This document shows, one piece after another, positions 1 to 8,867 of a stretch of 64,000 bases of DNA. The notes under the pieces are model-generated. The model ran no database searches. It had not been told where the DNA came from and was given only the letters and a program-made list of their open reading frames with translations. The position numbers and the translations under genes are program-made. This DNA comes from Comamonadaceae bacterium (GTDB taxonomy: Bacteria; Pseudomonadota; Gammaproteobacteria; Burkholderiales; Burkholderiaceae_C). The stretch is taken from the NCBI GenBank assembly GCA_027490925.1, contig JAIXXF010000023.1:1-64000 (forward strand), written 5' to 3'. Numbering within the stretch: the stretch's first letter is position 1; each line of letters starts with the position of its first letter.

Positions 1-611
1 CCACTGTGGAAGACGAAACCCCGGGCGACACCGCTGGCATCAAGGGCGCGACCATCAAGATCGAAGGCGAATACGCCTACGGCCTGCTACGTACCGAAGT
101 GGGCGTACACCGCCTGGTGCGCAAGAGCCCCTTCGACAGCTCGGGCGGCCGCCACACCAGCTTTGCCTCGCTGTTCGTCTACCCGGAAGTCGATGACTCG
201 ATCGAGATCGACATCAACCCGGCCGATGTGCGGGTGGACACCTTCCGCGCCAGCGGCGCGGGCGGCCAGCACATCAACAAAACCGACTCCGCCGTGCGCC
301 TGACCCACATCCCGACCGGCATCGTGGTGCAGTGTCAGGACGGGCGCAGCCAGCACAGCAACCGAGACGTGGCTTGGCAACGCCTGCGTTCGCGGCTGTA
401 CGATTTTGAGCTGCGCAAGCAGCAAGAGGCGCAGCAAAAGCTGGAAGACGCCAAGACCGACGTCGGCTGGGGCCACCAGATTCGCAGCTACGTGCTGGAC
501 CAGTCGCGCATCAAGGACCTGCGGACCAACCACGAAACGTCCGCCACCCAAAAGGTGCTGGACGGCGACCTCGACCCCTTCATCGAAGCCAGCCTGAAAC
601 AAGGCGTCTGA
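1..611 (+). CDS. prfB: Peptide chain release factor 2, C-terminal part (cut by window edge)
   Basis: Release factor 2 recognises UGA/UAA stop codons and triggers peptidyl-tRNA hydrolysis on the ribosome. The reading frame is open from the left edge (first full codon at base 3), so only about 202 C-terminal residues are present. The class is set by the SPF tripeptide at bases 126-134, the RF2 stop-codon anticodon motif, and the catalytic GGQ at bases 261-269 inside a SGAGGQHIN context. The N-terminal domain and the programmed frameshift site usual for prfB lie outside the window and cannot be judged. pepN starts 21 bases downstream on the same strand. Confidence 0.97.
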   Translation, partial: TVEDETPGDTAGIKGATIKIEGEYAYGLLRTEVGVHRLVRKSPFDSSGGRHTSFASLFVYPEVDDSIEIDINPADVRVDTFRASGAGGQHINKTDSAVRLTHIPTGIVVQCQDGRSQHSNRDVAWQRLRSRLYDFELRKQQEAQQKLEDAKTDVGWGHQIRSYVLDQSRIKDLRTNHETSATQKVLDGDLDPFIEASLKQGV

Positions 612-632
612 TGCCCCACTTGGAGAAACACG

Positions 633-3323
633 ATGCGTGAAGGACAACCGGCCCTGGTCCGCCGCGAGGCGTACACCGCGCCCGCCTATTGGATCGACAC
701 GGTCGAGCTCGGCTTCGACCTGGACCCAGCCAAGACCCGGGTGCTGAACACCATGACGGTGCGCCGCAACCTCGACACCGAGCCCCAGCCCCTGCGCCTG
801 GATGGCGTGGACCTGAACCTCGCGCGGGTGTTGGTCAACGGCCAAGGCAGCTCGTTCAAGATGGACGGCGCGCAGCTGGTGCTGGACAACCTGCCGTCCG
901 ACGGCAGCCCCTTCACGCTGGAGATCTTCACCACCTGTGCACCCATCAAGAACACCCAGCTGATGGGCCTGTACGTCAGCGGCGACTCGTTCTTCACGCA
1001 GTGCGAGGCCGAAGGCTTCCGCCGCATCACGTACTTCTTGGACCGCCCGGACGTGATGTCCAGCTACAGCGTGACGCTGCGGGCCGACAAGGCCAAGTAC
1101 CCGGTGTTGCTGTCCAACGGCAACCTGGTGGCGCAAGGCGACCTGGACGACGGCCGACACTTCGCCCGCTGGGTGGACCCGCACAAAAAGCCGTGCTACC
1201 TGTTCGCGCTGGTGGCGGGCAAGCTGGTGGCGCGCGAGCAGCGCATCACCTCGCGTTTGGGCAAAGACCATTTGCTGCAGGTTTATGTGCGCCCTGGCGA
1301 TCTCGACAAAACCGAGCACGCGATGAACTCGCTGATGGCCAGCGTCGCTTGGGACGAGGCCCGCTTCGGCCTGAGCCTGGACCTGGAACGCTTCATGATC
1401 GTTGCCGTGGGCGACTTCAACATGGGCGCGATGGAGAACAAGGGTCTCAACATTTTCAACACCAAGTACGTGTTGGCCAACCCCGCCACCGCCACCGATG
1501 TGGACTACGCCAACATCGAAAGCGTGGTTGGGCACGAGTACTTCCACAACTGGACCGGCAACCGCGTCACCTGCCGAGACTGGTTCCAGCTGAGCCTGAA
1601 AGAAGGCCTCACCGTCTTCCGCGACCAGGAATTCAGCCAGGACCTGTCGGGCAGCCCGAGCGCGCGCGCGGTGAAACGGATTGAAGACGTGCGCCTGCTG
1701 CGCACCGCCCAGTTCCCAGAAGACGCAGGCCCCATGGCCCACCCGGTGCGGCCCGACAGCTACCTGGAGATCAATAACTTCTACACCGTCACCATCTACG
1801 AAAAAGGCGCCGAGGTGGTCCGCATGATGCAGACCCTGGTCGGCCAGGCGGGGTTCGGTGCGGGCATGAAGCTGTATTTCGACCGGCACGACGGCCAGGC
1901 CGTGACCTGCGACGACTTTGCCCAGGCCATTGCAGACGCCAACCCAGCGTCTGACCTGGCCCGGCTGCTGCCGCAGTTCAAGCGCTGGTACAGCCAGGCG
2001 GGCACACCACGCCTGCAAGCCAATGGCCAATACGACGCCGTGGCACAGACCTACACGCTCACACTGTCGCAGCACTGTGCACCCACGCCGGGGCAACACG
2101 ACAAAGCGCCCATGGTCATACCCATCACGCTCGGGCTGCTCGGTGCAGACGGGCGCGACCTGCCCCTGCAGTTGGCCGGTGAGGCGTCGCCCGGCGCAGG
2201 CACCCGCACCGTCGTGCTGACCGAAGCCAGCCAGCAGCTCGTGTTTGTGAACGTCGCTCAGGCCCCGGTGCCCTCTTTACTGCGTGACTTCTCGGCCCCC
2301 GTCACGCTGGACATGGACCTCAGCGACGGCAACCTGCTCACCCTGCTGGCGCACGACAGCAACGCCTTCAACCGCTGGGAAGCCGGTCAACGTCTGGTGC
2401 TGCGCCAGGCGCTGAACGCGGTGCAGTCCAACGCCGACCTGGCCCACACCCCGGTGCTGGACGACGCCTGCGTCAACGCCCTGCGCGACGTGCTGCGCCA
2501 CCCCGCGTTGGACGCGGCGTTCAAAGAGTTGGTGCTGACCTTGCCGTCTGAGTCTTACATGGCGGAGCAACTGCCGGTGGTGGACCCGCAGCGCATCCAT
2601 GCGGTGCGCGAGGCCATGCGCAGCCAACTCGCGGTGGCCCTGCAGGCCGACTGGCAATGGGCCTTTGAGGCCCACCAAACGCCCGGCGGTTACTCGCCCG
2701 ACGCGGCCTCCAGCGGCCGCCGCGCACTCGCCAACCTGGCCTTGGCCCACCTGTGCCTGGCCGCGCGCCACAGCGCAGACGCGGTCTGGCCCGGTAAGAC
2801 CTACCAGCGCTTCAAAGACGCCACCAACATGACCGACCGGGTTGGCGCCTTGTCGGCCTTGGTGTCCAGTGGCCATGCGCTGGCGGCCGACGCGCTGCAA
2901 CGCTTTCACCACATGTTCCAGGGGGAGGAACTGGTGATCGACAAATGGTTCGCGTTGCAAGCCGGGGCCATTGATCGCGGCGGCGACGTGCTGCCCCGCG
3001 TGCGCCAGCTCATGAAACACGCCGACTTTTCACTGCGCAACCCCAACCGTGCGCGCAGCCTGGTGTCCACCTTCTGCCAAGCCAACCCCGGCGCGTTCCA
3101 CCGCGTGGATGCCTCGGGCTATGTGTTTTGGAGCGAACGCGTGATCGAGCTGGACGGCATCAACGCCCAGGTGGCCGCCCGGCTGGCCCGCGCGCTGGAC
3201 CGTTGGACCCAGCTCGCCGAGCCCTACCGCAGCGCCGCCCGCGAGGCGATTGCCCGCGTGGCGGCCAAGCCCGACCTCAGCAACGACGTGCGCGAGGTCG
3301 TGACGCGCGCCTTGGCCGATTGA
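633..3323 (+). CDS. pepN: Aminopeptidase N (M1 zinc metallopeptidase)
   Basis: Cytoplasmic zinc exopeptidase that removes N-terminal residues from peptides. The 896-residue length is normal for bacterial PepN. The substrate-binding GAMEN motif lies at residues 265-269 and the zinc site HEYFH begins at about residue 301, followed by the downstream glutamate in LKEGLT. The C-terminal half has the all-helical PepN domain character. The ATG at 633 follows prfB closely. fbp begins ten bases after the stop, so pepN and fbp are probably co-transcribed. No frameshift is seen, and family assignment is secure. Confidence 0.98.
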   Translation: MREGQPALVRREAYTAPAYWIDTVELGFDLDPAKTRVLNTMTVRRNLDTEPQPLRLDGVDLNLARVLVNGQGSSFKMDGAQLVLDNLPSDGSPFTLEIFTTCAPIKNTQLMGLYVSGDSFFTQCEAEGFRRITYFLDRPDVMSSYSVTLRADKAKYPVLLSNGNLVAQGDLDDGRHFARWVDPHKKPCYLFALVAGKLVAREQRITSRLGKDHLLQVYVRPGDLDKTEHAMNSLMASVAWDEARFGLSLDLERFMIVAVGDFNMGAMENKGLNIFNTKYVLANPATATDVDYANIESVVGHEYFHNWTGNRVTCRDWFQLSLKEGLTVFRDQEFSQDLSGSPSARAVKRIEDVRLLRTAQFPEDAGPMAHPVRPDSYLEINNFYTVTIYEKGAEVVRMMQTLVGQAGFGAGMKLYFDRHDGQAVTCDDFAQAIADANPASDLARLLPQFKRWYSQAGTPRLQANGQYDAVAQTYTLTLSQHCAPTPGQHDKAPMVIPITLGLLGADGRDLPLQLAGEASPGAGTRTVVLTEASQQLVFVNVAQAPVPSLLRDFSAPVTLDMDLSDGNLLTLLAHDSNAFNRWEAGQRLVLRQALNAVQSNADLAHTPVLDDACVNALRDVLRHPALDAAFKELVLTLPSESYMAEQLPVVDPQRIHAVREAMRSQLAVALQADWQWAFEAHQTPGGYSPDAASSGRRALANLALAHLCLAARHSADAVWPGKTYQRFKDATNMTDRVGALSALVSSGHALAADALQRFHHMFQGEELVIDKWFALQAGAIDRGGDVLPRVRQLMKHADFSLRNPNRARSLVSTFCQANPGAFHRVDASGYVFWSERVIELDGINAQVAARLARALDRWTQLAEPYRSAAREAIARVAAKPDLSNDVREVVTRALAD

Positions 3324-3333
3324 AAGACACCCC

Positions 3334-4359
3334 ATGACCCAAAAAATTTCTTTGTCCCGCTACTTGGTGGAGCAGCAGCGCATCGATGGCCGCATTCCAC
3401 CCCAGCTGCGCCTGCTGCTGGAGGTGGTAGCCCGGGCCTGCAAAAGCATCAGCCATGCGGTCAACAAGGGCGCGCTGGGTGGCGTGCTGGGCACAGCCCA
3501 GACCGAAAACGTGCAAGGCGAGGTGCAAAAAAAGCTGGACATCATCGCCAACGAGGTGCTGATCGAAGCCAACGAATGGGGTGGCCACTTGGCCGCCATG
3601 GCGTCTGAAGAAATGGACGGCATCTACGTGGTGCCCAACCGCTACCCGCAAGGCGAATACCTGTTGCTGTTCGACCCGCTCGACGGCTCCAGCAACATCG
3701 ACGTCAACGTCAGCATTGGCACCATCTTCAGCGTGCTCAAAAAGCCCGACGACACCCCCGGTGTGAGCGAGGCCGACTTCCTGCAGCCAGGCAACAAACA
3801 GGTCGCGGCCGGTTACTGCGTGTACGGCCCGCAAACCACCCTGGTGCTGACCGTGGGCGACGGCGTGGCCATGTTCACCCTGGACCGCGAGCAAGGCTCT
3901 TTTGTGCTGTGCGAAGAAAACGTCCGCATCCCCGAAGACACCAAAGAATTCGCCATCAACATGAGCAACATGCGCCACTGGGACACCCCGGTCAAGCGCT
4001 ACATCGACGAGTGCCTGCAAGGCAAAGAAGGCCCACGCGGCAAAGACTTCAACATGCGCTGGATCGCCAGCATGGTGGCCGATGTCCACCGCATCCTGAC
4101 CCGCGGCGGCGTCTTCATGTACCCCTGGGACAAACGCGAGCCCGACAAGCCAGGCAAACTGCGCCTCATGTATGAAGCCAACCCCATGAGCTGGTTGGTG
4201 GAACAGGCCGGTGGCGCCGCCACCAACGGCCATCAACGCATGCTGGACCTGCCGCCCACCAAGCTGCACGAACGGGTCAGCGTGGTGCTCGGTTCCAAGA
4301 ACGAGGTCGAACGCGTCACCCGCTACCACCTTGAGGCAGACCCGACCAACGCCGCCTGA
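3334..4359 (+). CDS. fbp: Fructose-1,6-bisphosphatase class 1
   Basis: Hydrolyses fructose 1,6-bisphosphate to fructose 6-phosphate in gluconeogenesis and, in autotrophs, the Calvin cycle. The protein has 341 residues, a normal class 1 length. The metal-binding signature [13 protein letters not shown] is near residue 112-124, and the C-terminal substrate region includes [20 protein letters not shown] 3334 lies ten bases after the pepN stop. The tRNA-Thr gene starts 23 bases after its stop. Nothing in this single gene tells whether the host fixes CO2; no other Calvin-cycle genes are in the window. Confidence 0.98.
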   Translation: MTQKISLSRYLVEQQRIDGRIPPQLRLLLEVVARACKSISHAVNKGALGGVLGTAQTENVQGEVQKKLDIIANEVLIEANEWGGHLAAMASEEMDGIYVVPNRYPQGEYLLLFDPLDGSSNIDVNVSIGTIFSVLKKPDDTPGVSEADFLQPGNKQVAAGYCVYGPQTTLVLTVGDGVAMFTLDREQGSFVLCEENVRIPEDTKEFAINMSNMRHWDTPVKRYIDECLQGKEGPRGKDFNMRWIASMVADVHRILTRGGVFMYPWDKREPDKPGKLRLMYEANPMSWLVEQAGGAATNGHQRMLDLPPTKLHERVSVVLGSKNEVERVTRYHLEADPTNAA

Positions 4360-4382
4360 CTGCTGCTAAAATTGTGGTCATT

Positions 4383-4458
4383 GCCGGTGTAGCTCAGTCG
4401 GTAGAGCAGCTCATTCGTAATGAGAAGGTCGGGTGTTCGATTCATCTCTCCGGCACCA
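4383..4458 (+). tRNA. tRNA-Thr (anticodon CGU), target of an integrated element
   Basis: A complete 76-nt cloverleaf with encoded CCA: acceptor 4383-4389, D arm, anticodon loop TTCGTAA with CGT, and T loop TTCGATT. A G27/A43 non-pair in the anticodon stem is also present in E. coli tRNA-Thr(CGU) as I recall it. The acceptor stem shows an unusual U6/U67 mismatch. A possible -10 (TAAAAT, 4367-4372) precedes it. The 3' 49 bases are duplicated at 8868-8916, showing that an element integrated here and rebuilt the gene. E. coli thrW, the orthologous gene, is a known integration site. Confidence 0.96.
4410..4458 (+). repeat. Left attachment-site repeat (49 bp)
   Basis: This stretch, from the anticodon stem to the CCA end of tRNA-Thr, is identical to 8868-8916. 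Identity stops sharply at both sides (G versus T before, T versus A after), which defines the maximal att core. This copy completes the functional tRNA. Confidence 0.95.
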
Positions 4459-4474
4459 TGTAAACAAAGGAAAG

Positions 4475-4507
4475 CCCGCTATCTTTTTGGTAGCGGGTTT
4501 TTTCTTT
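4475..4507 (+). terminator. Rho-independent terminator after tRNA-Thr, supplied by the element
   Basis: Stem CCCGCTA / TAGCGGG (4475-4481 with 4491-4497) is followed by a T-rich run. It lies just inside the element, 16 bases past the tRNA, so it replaces the host terminator that was displaced to 8927-8963. Confidence 0.85.
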
Positions 4508-4514
4508 TTGCGAA

Positions 4515-4543
4515 GTATGTAAGGGCAGATGTAAGACGATTTT
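4515..4543. promoter_or_regulatory. Left arm-type repeat pair (TATGTAAG, GATGTAAG)
   Basis: Two copies of an 8-mer (4516-4523 and 4528-4535) sit in a 26-base block that recurs at 8720-8745 with one mismatch. Location near both ends of the element suggests integrase arm or excisionase binding sites. This is inference from placement and repetition only. Confidence 0.5.
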
Positions 4544-4569
4544 TCGCGTCGCGGCCCTCTGCCGGTCAA

Positions 4570-4593
4570 AAAGAAAACCCGCACATGGCGGGC
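4570..4593 (-). terminator. Probable minus-strand terminator at the end of the element's gene string
   Basis: Read on the minus strand, stem CCCGC / GCGGG with loop CATGT is followed by TTTTCTTTTT. It lies about 210 bases past the last minus-strand gene (stop 4804) and would keep the element's transcript from running antisense into tRNA-Thr. The interval 4594-4803 shows no gene. Confidence 0.65.
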
Positions 4594-4803
4594 TTTACGG
4601 TCTCCGAAAAATCTCGGGGTTAGGACAAGGCAGGCAACACTTGCGCGTATTGCTGTGAAAACGGCTGTAAGGGCCAAGCCACCGGCTCGACACGGCCCGC
4701 CCCCTCATCCGGTTTTCCGGTCCACTTCCCGGCACTGTACCGTCTTGGCACCCGGATTAGGCATAGCCTCAGCCTTTGGGGCTACGGCGTCGGCGGCACT
4801 AGG

Positions 4804-5022
4804 TCACAGCAGATTGGCAGGCAGCTTCCAGCGGTCACGCTTGCCCCACAGGCGGGGCGGTTGCCAGTGGCTTTGCACCAAGGCAGAAAGCCCCGTTATC
4901 ACCAAGCGGTCTATCAATGCTTGGGTACTGTTTTCAGGGTAGTGCGACTGTGCCGCTTTCAGCGCGGCGACAGCGGCAGGGCATGGCAGGTAGTCAACCC
5001 TTACGCGGTCAGTCTTAGGCAT
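4804..5022 (-). CDS. Hypothetical 72-aa protein of the element
   Basis: No family recognised. The ATG at 5022 is preferred over upstream starts because AAGGGA stands about nine bases before it and the residues ahead of it look like leader. The predicted protein begins MPKTDRVRVDYLPCP, has an Ala-rich helix-like middle and a basic, Trp-containing C terminus (WQPPRLWGKRDRWK). It follows the relaxase gene by 49 bases in the same orientation, so it may be a mobilization accessory protein, but nothing in the sequence proves that. It could also be non-coding. Confidence 0.45.
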   Translation of the reverse strand: MPKTDRVRVDYLPCPAAVAALKAAQSHYPENSTQALIDRLVITGLSALVQSHWQPPRLWGKRDRWKLPANLL

Positions 5023-5071
5023 CGTTGGCTTCCCTTTGGTTACTGGCTGTGAATGGTCGCGGGCTTTCGAG

Positions 5072-6112
5072 TTAGTCCCATGCACTCAGGTCGTCGGCGT
5101 ATTCATCGCGAACCCTCGTGATTCCGTCGTCACCCACTCGAATGACCGGGGCGGTGTCTTGCGGTGGGGCTCTGCGCGTAAGCTTTGCCATACCTCGTTG
5201 CTGTGCGGCCCGGGCAATGCTGAGGCGGTCAGGTTGTATGTGCGGTGCGTCGGCGGTCTCGTTGGTAGTGGCAGGTTGGTGGAACCCTACACAGGATAGG
5301 GATTGGTCTTTTGACTGCCTTAGCTCAAACCCTTTAGGGCTTGCATCAAACCCTTTAGGGTTCGGGGTCGGTTGCTCAGTTGTTGCGTCGCCTTTAGGTC
5401 GAATGCTGTTTACGTCAATTTTCAAGGCATGCATGGCGTCGGTCGGGTCTCGCCTTATTGCCCTTTCAAAGACCGGGCGCAGCGCCTCATTCGATTTCAG
5501 GGGATTTGCATCCCATTCGCGTAAAACCGCATCGACCGCCCATGTTTTGTGGACTCCACGTAACTTGGCAGCCTCACGTTTCAAGCCAGCAGGTCCGGCC
5601 ACACACTGGAAATGGGACTCACGCAGTTGCTTGAAATTACCTTTAGCTATCGGCGCACTGCCAACGTATCGACCATCTTTCACCGGCAGCAGCAGGATAT
5701 GCACGTGTGGCGTCGCCTCGTCACGATGAATTACGGCGCTGAGTACGGGTAGCTCCGACTCTTTCTCAAGCCATGCCAAACACGCAGCGAAGTAGCTCTC
5801 ATGGTCGATAGGTGCGTCGTTGGGTAGGCTAAAAACCGCCTCTATGGCTTGGCAATGGTTGCGTTTCAGCTTTGAGGTGTCAACGTTGGCAAGTAACGAT
5901 TTTGCTAACGCTGTGACCCCTTCAGCGGATTCAGGCCCGGCCATGATGCGGTTGTCATTGACACGGAATGGGTCAATGTGACTGTTTGCCCCCAGCTCTG
6001 CCTGAATCTCTCTCAGGTTATGGCGGGCGGCATTCTTCAAGGTGCTTTGTTTCCGGGCTAGGGTCGACTGGCTTATGCTTTTCACAGAAAACATGGCGAT
6101 GCATTCAGCCAT
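5072..6112 (-). CDS. MobV-family relaxase (plasmid recombination/mobilization enzyme, Pre/Mob)
   Basis: Relaxases nick the transferred strand at oriT and start conjugative mobilization. The MobV hallmark is visible: H129-R-D131-E132-A-T-P-H136-V-H138, the HxDExxPHxH motif that binds metal. Start 6112 is chosen because AAGGGGG lies about seven bases upstream; an in-frame start at 6142 is possible. The protein is 346 residues, with the conserved domain in the first 200 and a poorly conserved tail containing a near-duplicate NPKGFDASPKGFE. The start overlaps the upstream gene by eight bases. No oriT could be identified with confidence. Confidence 0.85.
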   Translation of the reverse strand: MAECIAMFSVKSISQSTLARKQSTLKNAARHNLREIQAELGANSHIDPFRVNDNRIMAGPESAEGVTALAKSLLANVDTSKLKRNHCQAIEAVFSLPNDAPIDHESYFAACLAWLEKESELPVLSAVIHRDEATPHVHILLLPVKDGRYVGSAPIAKGNFKQLRESHFQCVAGPAGLKREAAKLRGVHKTWAVDAVLREWDANPLKSNEALRPVFERAIRRDPTDAMHALKIDVNSIRPKGDATTEQPTPNPKGFDASPKGFELRQSKDQSLSCVGFHQPATTNETADAPHIQPDRLSIARAAQQRGMAKLTRRAPPQDTAPVIRVGDDGITRVRDEYADDLSAWD

Positions 6113-6461
6113 TGGTACCCCCTTGGTTCGGGTCGTCGCCACCGCGCTTTCTGGTGGCTTGCCAGCGGTACACCTTGTGGCGGTCAGACTCGGTCAAGAA
6201 ATACACACCAGGGCGGCACACGAAACCGTCACAGTCAACAAAGTTAATGCGCTTACATGGCACCTCTAGCCCCCGTCTGCGAAGCTCGGCTACCAGCTCA
6301 GGCGCATTGCTGCACCCAGCGGCACTATCCAAGCTCTCGCGGGGCATTGGGCGGGTTAGCAGGGAGGCGATAGCCCGAAGGTGTCGCGGGTTGTCAGTTC
6401 CGATAAACTTTGCGCTGTTCGGGGCGCTCGGGTTCTCTTTTGGGGGCTCGGGCGTTTTCAT
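6105..6461 (-). CDS. Winged-helix-like protein of the element, 118 aa
   Basis: Function not established. ATG 6461 is favoured over an upstream start because a GGGGGAC run precedes it and the extra residues are low-quality. The region around residues 22-60 (NPRHLRAIASLL ... AELRRRGLEVPC) resembles the helix-turn-helix modules of small phage and genomic-island proteins that read as 'arrange, split into helices, basic wing'. The C terminus (CRPGVYFLTESDRHKV) fits the same proteins as I recall them. It overlaps the relaxase start by eight bases, so the pair is probably translated together and it may act in mobilization or its control. Confidence 0.6.
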   Translation of the reverse strand: MKTPEPPKENPSAPNSAKFIGTDNPRHLRAIASLLTRPMPRESLDSAAGCSNAPELVAELRRRGLEVPCKRINFVDCDGFVCRPGVYFLTESDRHKVYRWQATRKRGGDDPNQGGTNG

Positions 6462-6516
6462 TTCCCAGTCCCCCGACCGCGTATGCGCAGCAGCAGATAG
6501 ACCAGGGCGGCCAGCA

Positions 6517-6726
6517 TTAGGCCACCCCCAACACACGGCGAAGCTCAGATACCGGCCATGCAAGGCGGCCGTTGATACGGATTGGACGGATTGGACCGTC
6601 GTCGCGACAGGACCAAAGGCGCAGTGTTTGCTGTGCGCGACTCAGATGCCTAGCGGCTTCCTGGGTGGGAATTGCTGCACGTGTTTCCAGCGACAGCGGT
6701 GTAAGTTGAATGGTCTTTTGGGCCAT
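6517..6726 (-). CDS. Small helix-turn-helix protein, candidate excisionase (AlpA/Xis-like)
   Basis: A 69-residue basic protein whose central part IPTQEAARHLSRAQQTLRLW reads as a MerR/Xis-type helix-turn-helix, followed by a short wing (PIRINGRLAWPVSEL). Such proteins beside tyrosine integrases often act as recombination directionality factors or activate integrase genes. Its 3' end lies within open sequence ahead of the 118-aa gene (start 6461). A role as the directionality factor of this element is inference from size, fold and context; a pure transcription regulator is equally possible. Confidence 0.65.
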   Translation of the reverse strand: MAQKTIQLTPLSLETRAAIPTQEAARHLSRAQQTLRLWSCRDDGPIRPIRINGRLAWPVSELRRVLGVA

Positions 6727-6816
6727 GTCGTAAACCTATTGGTTCGTTGAACAAGGCTCCTGATTATTCGCATATCTTTGTGAGTTAATAGACCCCCACC
6801 AATTAATTCCCAGGAA

Positions 6817-7293
6817 TCAATCGGAGGGCTTGATTAAATCAAATGCTCTAGCGTTCCTAACTACCTCTACCCAACGCTCGTCTGCTCCGTAGTAGTGCTT
6901 TGAAATTGCATCAATTTTTTTATTTTTCGTAAGCTCAACCCATCGCTTTTGCCGAATTACGCTACGGATAGCTGCAGCCACCGACGTAGCGGGTTTTCCA
7001 GAGATGTAGTCGTCCACATCGATGCGCAGTTCTGCCTTGTCCACATCGCTCCATTCCGTGGGGCGGCCTGGGGGGTTTGCTAACTTGAAACCCGGTACGT
7101 GGGTACACGCCAGCTTGAAAGCCAGTGCAAACCAATCACCCTCAGTGACCCCGTGCGCCTCTGCCAGTAAGGGCAATTTAGCCATTCGCTCTTTCACTAG
7201 TGATTCCGCGACGGCGCTTAGTTGCTCGTCTGTTAGTAATAAGCCAATAGGCTTTCGTGATATCGGCTTACTCAGCGGCCCGGTATATTTCAT
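6817..7293 (-). CDS. Uncharacterised 158-aa protein of the element
   Basis: No family recognised. Start 7293 has a good GGGAG ribosome site. The protein is hydrophilic with a GRPTEWS turn near residue 76, an acidic stretch (ELRIDVDDYISG), then a basic helix-rich C terminus (RSVIRQKRWVELTKNKKIDAISKHYYG) that could bind DNA. It stands alone between the integrase and the Xis-like gene, where small elements often carry a regulator, replication or defence gene. None of these can be claimed from sequence. Its composition matches the rest of the element rather than the host. Confidence 0.6.
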   Translation of the reverse strand: MKYTGPLSKPISRKPIGLLLTDEQLSAVAESLVKERMAKLPLLAEAHGVTEGDWFALAFKLACTHVPGFKLANPPGRPTEWSDVDKAELRIDVDDYISGKPATSVAAAIRSVIRQKRWVELTKNKKIDAISKHYYGADERWVEVVRNARAFDLIKPSD

Positions 7294-7386
7294 AACACTC
7301 CCTTAGCACATCCCTGAATAAAAGCCCCAACACGCCAACGGGGAAACCCGCTATGCGGCAGATAAATCTAGCTGGGGCTAACTTAT

Positions 7387-8688
7387 TTAAGCCACCGCAC
7401 GCAGCTTGCCCGGCTCCGCCTTTGGGTCGACCTTCACCCCAGCCAGCTTCAAGATGAATGCCTCTATCTGTTCCAGGTAGGGGCGTAGCGCGTCAACACT
7501 GCGCGGCCGATACCCCTCAGCGGTTGCACTCGGCTTGTGGCCCATAACCTGGGCAATAGCCCCGGCAGGGGCTCCGGCGGCTTCCCCGAGTAACGAGAAT
7601 GACCGGCGCAAACCGTGAATAGTCAGACGGTCTATTCCGGCACTTTTCAAAGCCTGGGAATGGCTAGCGCGGGCGTCAGTCAGTCGTCCGGCTTTGCCGG
7701 TACTTGCAAAAACAAAGGTTCCGGTCCTAGGCAACGTCGCCAATAGCTGTGCGAGGTAAGGGCTCAGGGGTATCACGCGGGTGTCGTCCACCTTATCGGC
7801 CAAGGTCAGTTTGCGCCATTGAAAGTCCACGGCATCCCATTTCAGGGCGGCGAGTTCTTCACGGCGGGCACCAGTCACCAACAGGGCGCGCAGGTAAACA
7901 GACGCGGTGCGGTTATGTAGCTGTTCAACGGCGGCCCACCAACCCGGCACCTGGGCGGATTCAAGGGCATCCGTTCGGCGGCTCAGGGTGGGCAAGCTTT
8001 CAACGATGGCAGCGGCGCGGCCCGCGTCTCTATCGGTTAGATTACGATAGCTAGGCTGTGCACTGCACCATCGCAGGAAACCACGAAACATCATCAAAGC
8101 CCGGGCGGCTTGGTGCTTACTCCGCATGGCCTCAGAGTCGAACCAAGCTTTTAGCGTGTCCTCATTCACATCGCTTAACGGTCGCGCTAGCAATGGGAAA
8201 AGCGGGCCCGGCCTCGTCAGTCCCTTCCCTCGTTTCTTTTCTTCACCACCTGGGGCGGCCATTGCTTTGAGGTCGGCGAGATAACCCGGCTTCCATGCGT
8301 CGCGGCGCTTTGGTTTGCCATGTTGCAGATACAACGGCCATACGTCACCGACTGTGAGGGCTTGGGCGCGCTCGTTGGCTCTGCGGGCAGCAGAAACGGC
8401 CAAGGCGTCGCGTTTCAGGTCTCTAGGGTCTTTGCCCTCGTCAATCTGCCTTTGTAGCTCTCGGGCTTTTTCCTGGGCTTTGGGGATGCTCCAAACATCG
8501 GGGCTACCGATTGTCAATCTGAGGTCGCGGCCTTGGTAGACCCCCTGAAACACATAGGCGGGCTTACCGGTCGGCGTGACCCTCAGCCCCAGTCCCGGCG
8601 CGGTCGCGTCCCACATGAATGCTTGCGCCTTTTCAGGCGGGCATCTAAACCCAGTTATGCGGCTAACAGTGAATGCCACCTTTGCCAT
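7387..8688 (-). CDS. Tyrosine-type site-specific integrase, P4/DUF4102 class
   Basis: Catalyses integration into and excision from the tRNA-Thr attachment site. The 433-residue length and the N-terminal DUF4102-type domain (residues 1-95, including PGLGLRVTPTGKPAYVF) are usual for P4-like integrases that target tRNA genes. Catalytic residues are visible: R275 in TGARREEL, H358-G-L-R361, H384 in GHKP, and the nucleophile Y393. The gene reads away from the right end; its start is 180 bases from the right att repeat, and three GATGTAAG motifs lie in between, where P-arm sites would be expected. Confidence 0.95.
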   Translation of the reverse strand: MAKVAFTVSRITGFRCPPEKAQAFMWDATAPGLGLRVTPTGKPAYVFQGVYQGRDLRLTIGSPDVWSIPKAQEKARELQRQIDEGKDPRDLKRDALAVSAARRANERAQALTVGDVWPLYLQHGKPKRRDAWKPGYLADLKAMAAPGGEEKKRGKGLTRPGPLFPLLARPLSDVNEDTLKAWFDSEAMRSKHQAARALMMFRGFLRWCSAQPSYRNLTDRDAGRAAAIVESLPTLSRRTDALESAQVPGWWAAVEQLHNRTASVYLRALLVTGARREELAALKWDAVDFQWRKLTLADKVDDTRVIPLSPYLAQLLATLPRTGTFVFASTGKAGRLTDARASHSQALKSAGIDRLTIHGLRRSFSLLGEAAGAPAGAIAQVMGHKPSATAEGYRPRSVDALRPYLEQIEAFILKLAGVKVDPKAEPGKLRAVA

Positions 8689-8702
8689 GTTGCCCCCTAG
8701 CA

Positions 8703-8745
8703 GTCTTACATCCTGGCCGATGTAAGGGCGGATGTAAGACGATTT
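8703..8745. promoter_or_regulatory. Right arm-type repeats (one inverted, two direct GATGTAAG)
   Basis: CTTACATC at 8705-8712 is an inverted copy; GATGTAAG occurs at 8719-8726 and 8731-8738. Positions 8720-8745 repeat the left-end block 4517-4543 with one mismatch. The block lies in the integrase promoter region, so binding here could couple recombination and integrase expression. Confidence 0.5.
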
Positions 8746-8867
8746 CCCGAATACGGCTCGATGTGAATCAACAGCTAAACTGTTTTTCCGTACAGAAAAA
8801 GCTCGTAAGTTGTTGATTTACATAGATTGTATCAACAGGGGTCAACACAACGAAATTGGGGTTATCT

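Noticed and set aside
87-2099. 670-residue open frame on the minus strand
   Set aside because: Antisense shadow of prfB and pepN, caused by high GC; no family resemblance.
4478-4494. Seventh copy of the GCTA-N9-TAGC palindrome
   Set aside because: The match is the core of a terminator stem with extra GC pairs and lies in the element, so it is probably coincidental.
4411-4677. Minus-strand reading frame ending RRDESNTRPSHYE
   Set aside because: It is an antisense reading of the tRNA-Thr gene and its terminator; such frames are a common artefact.
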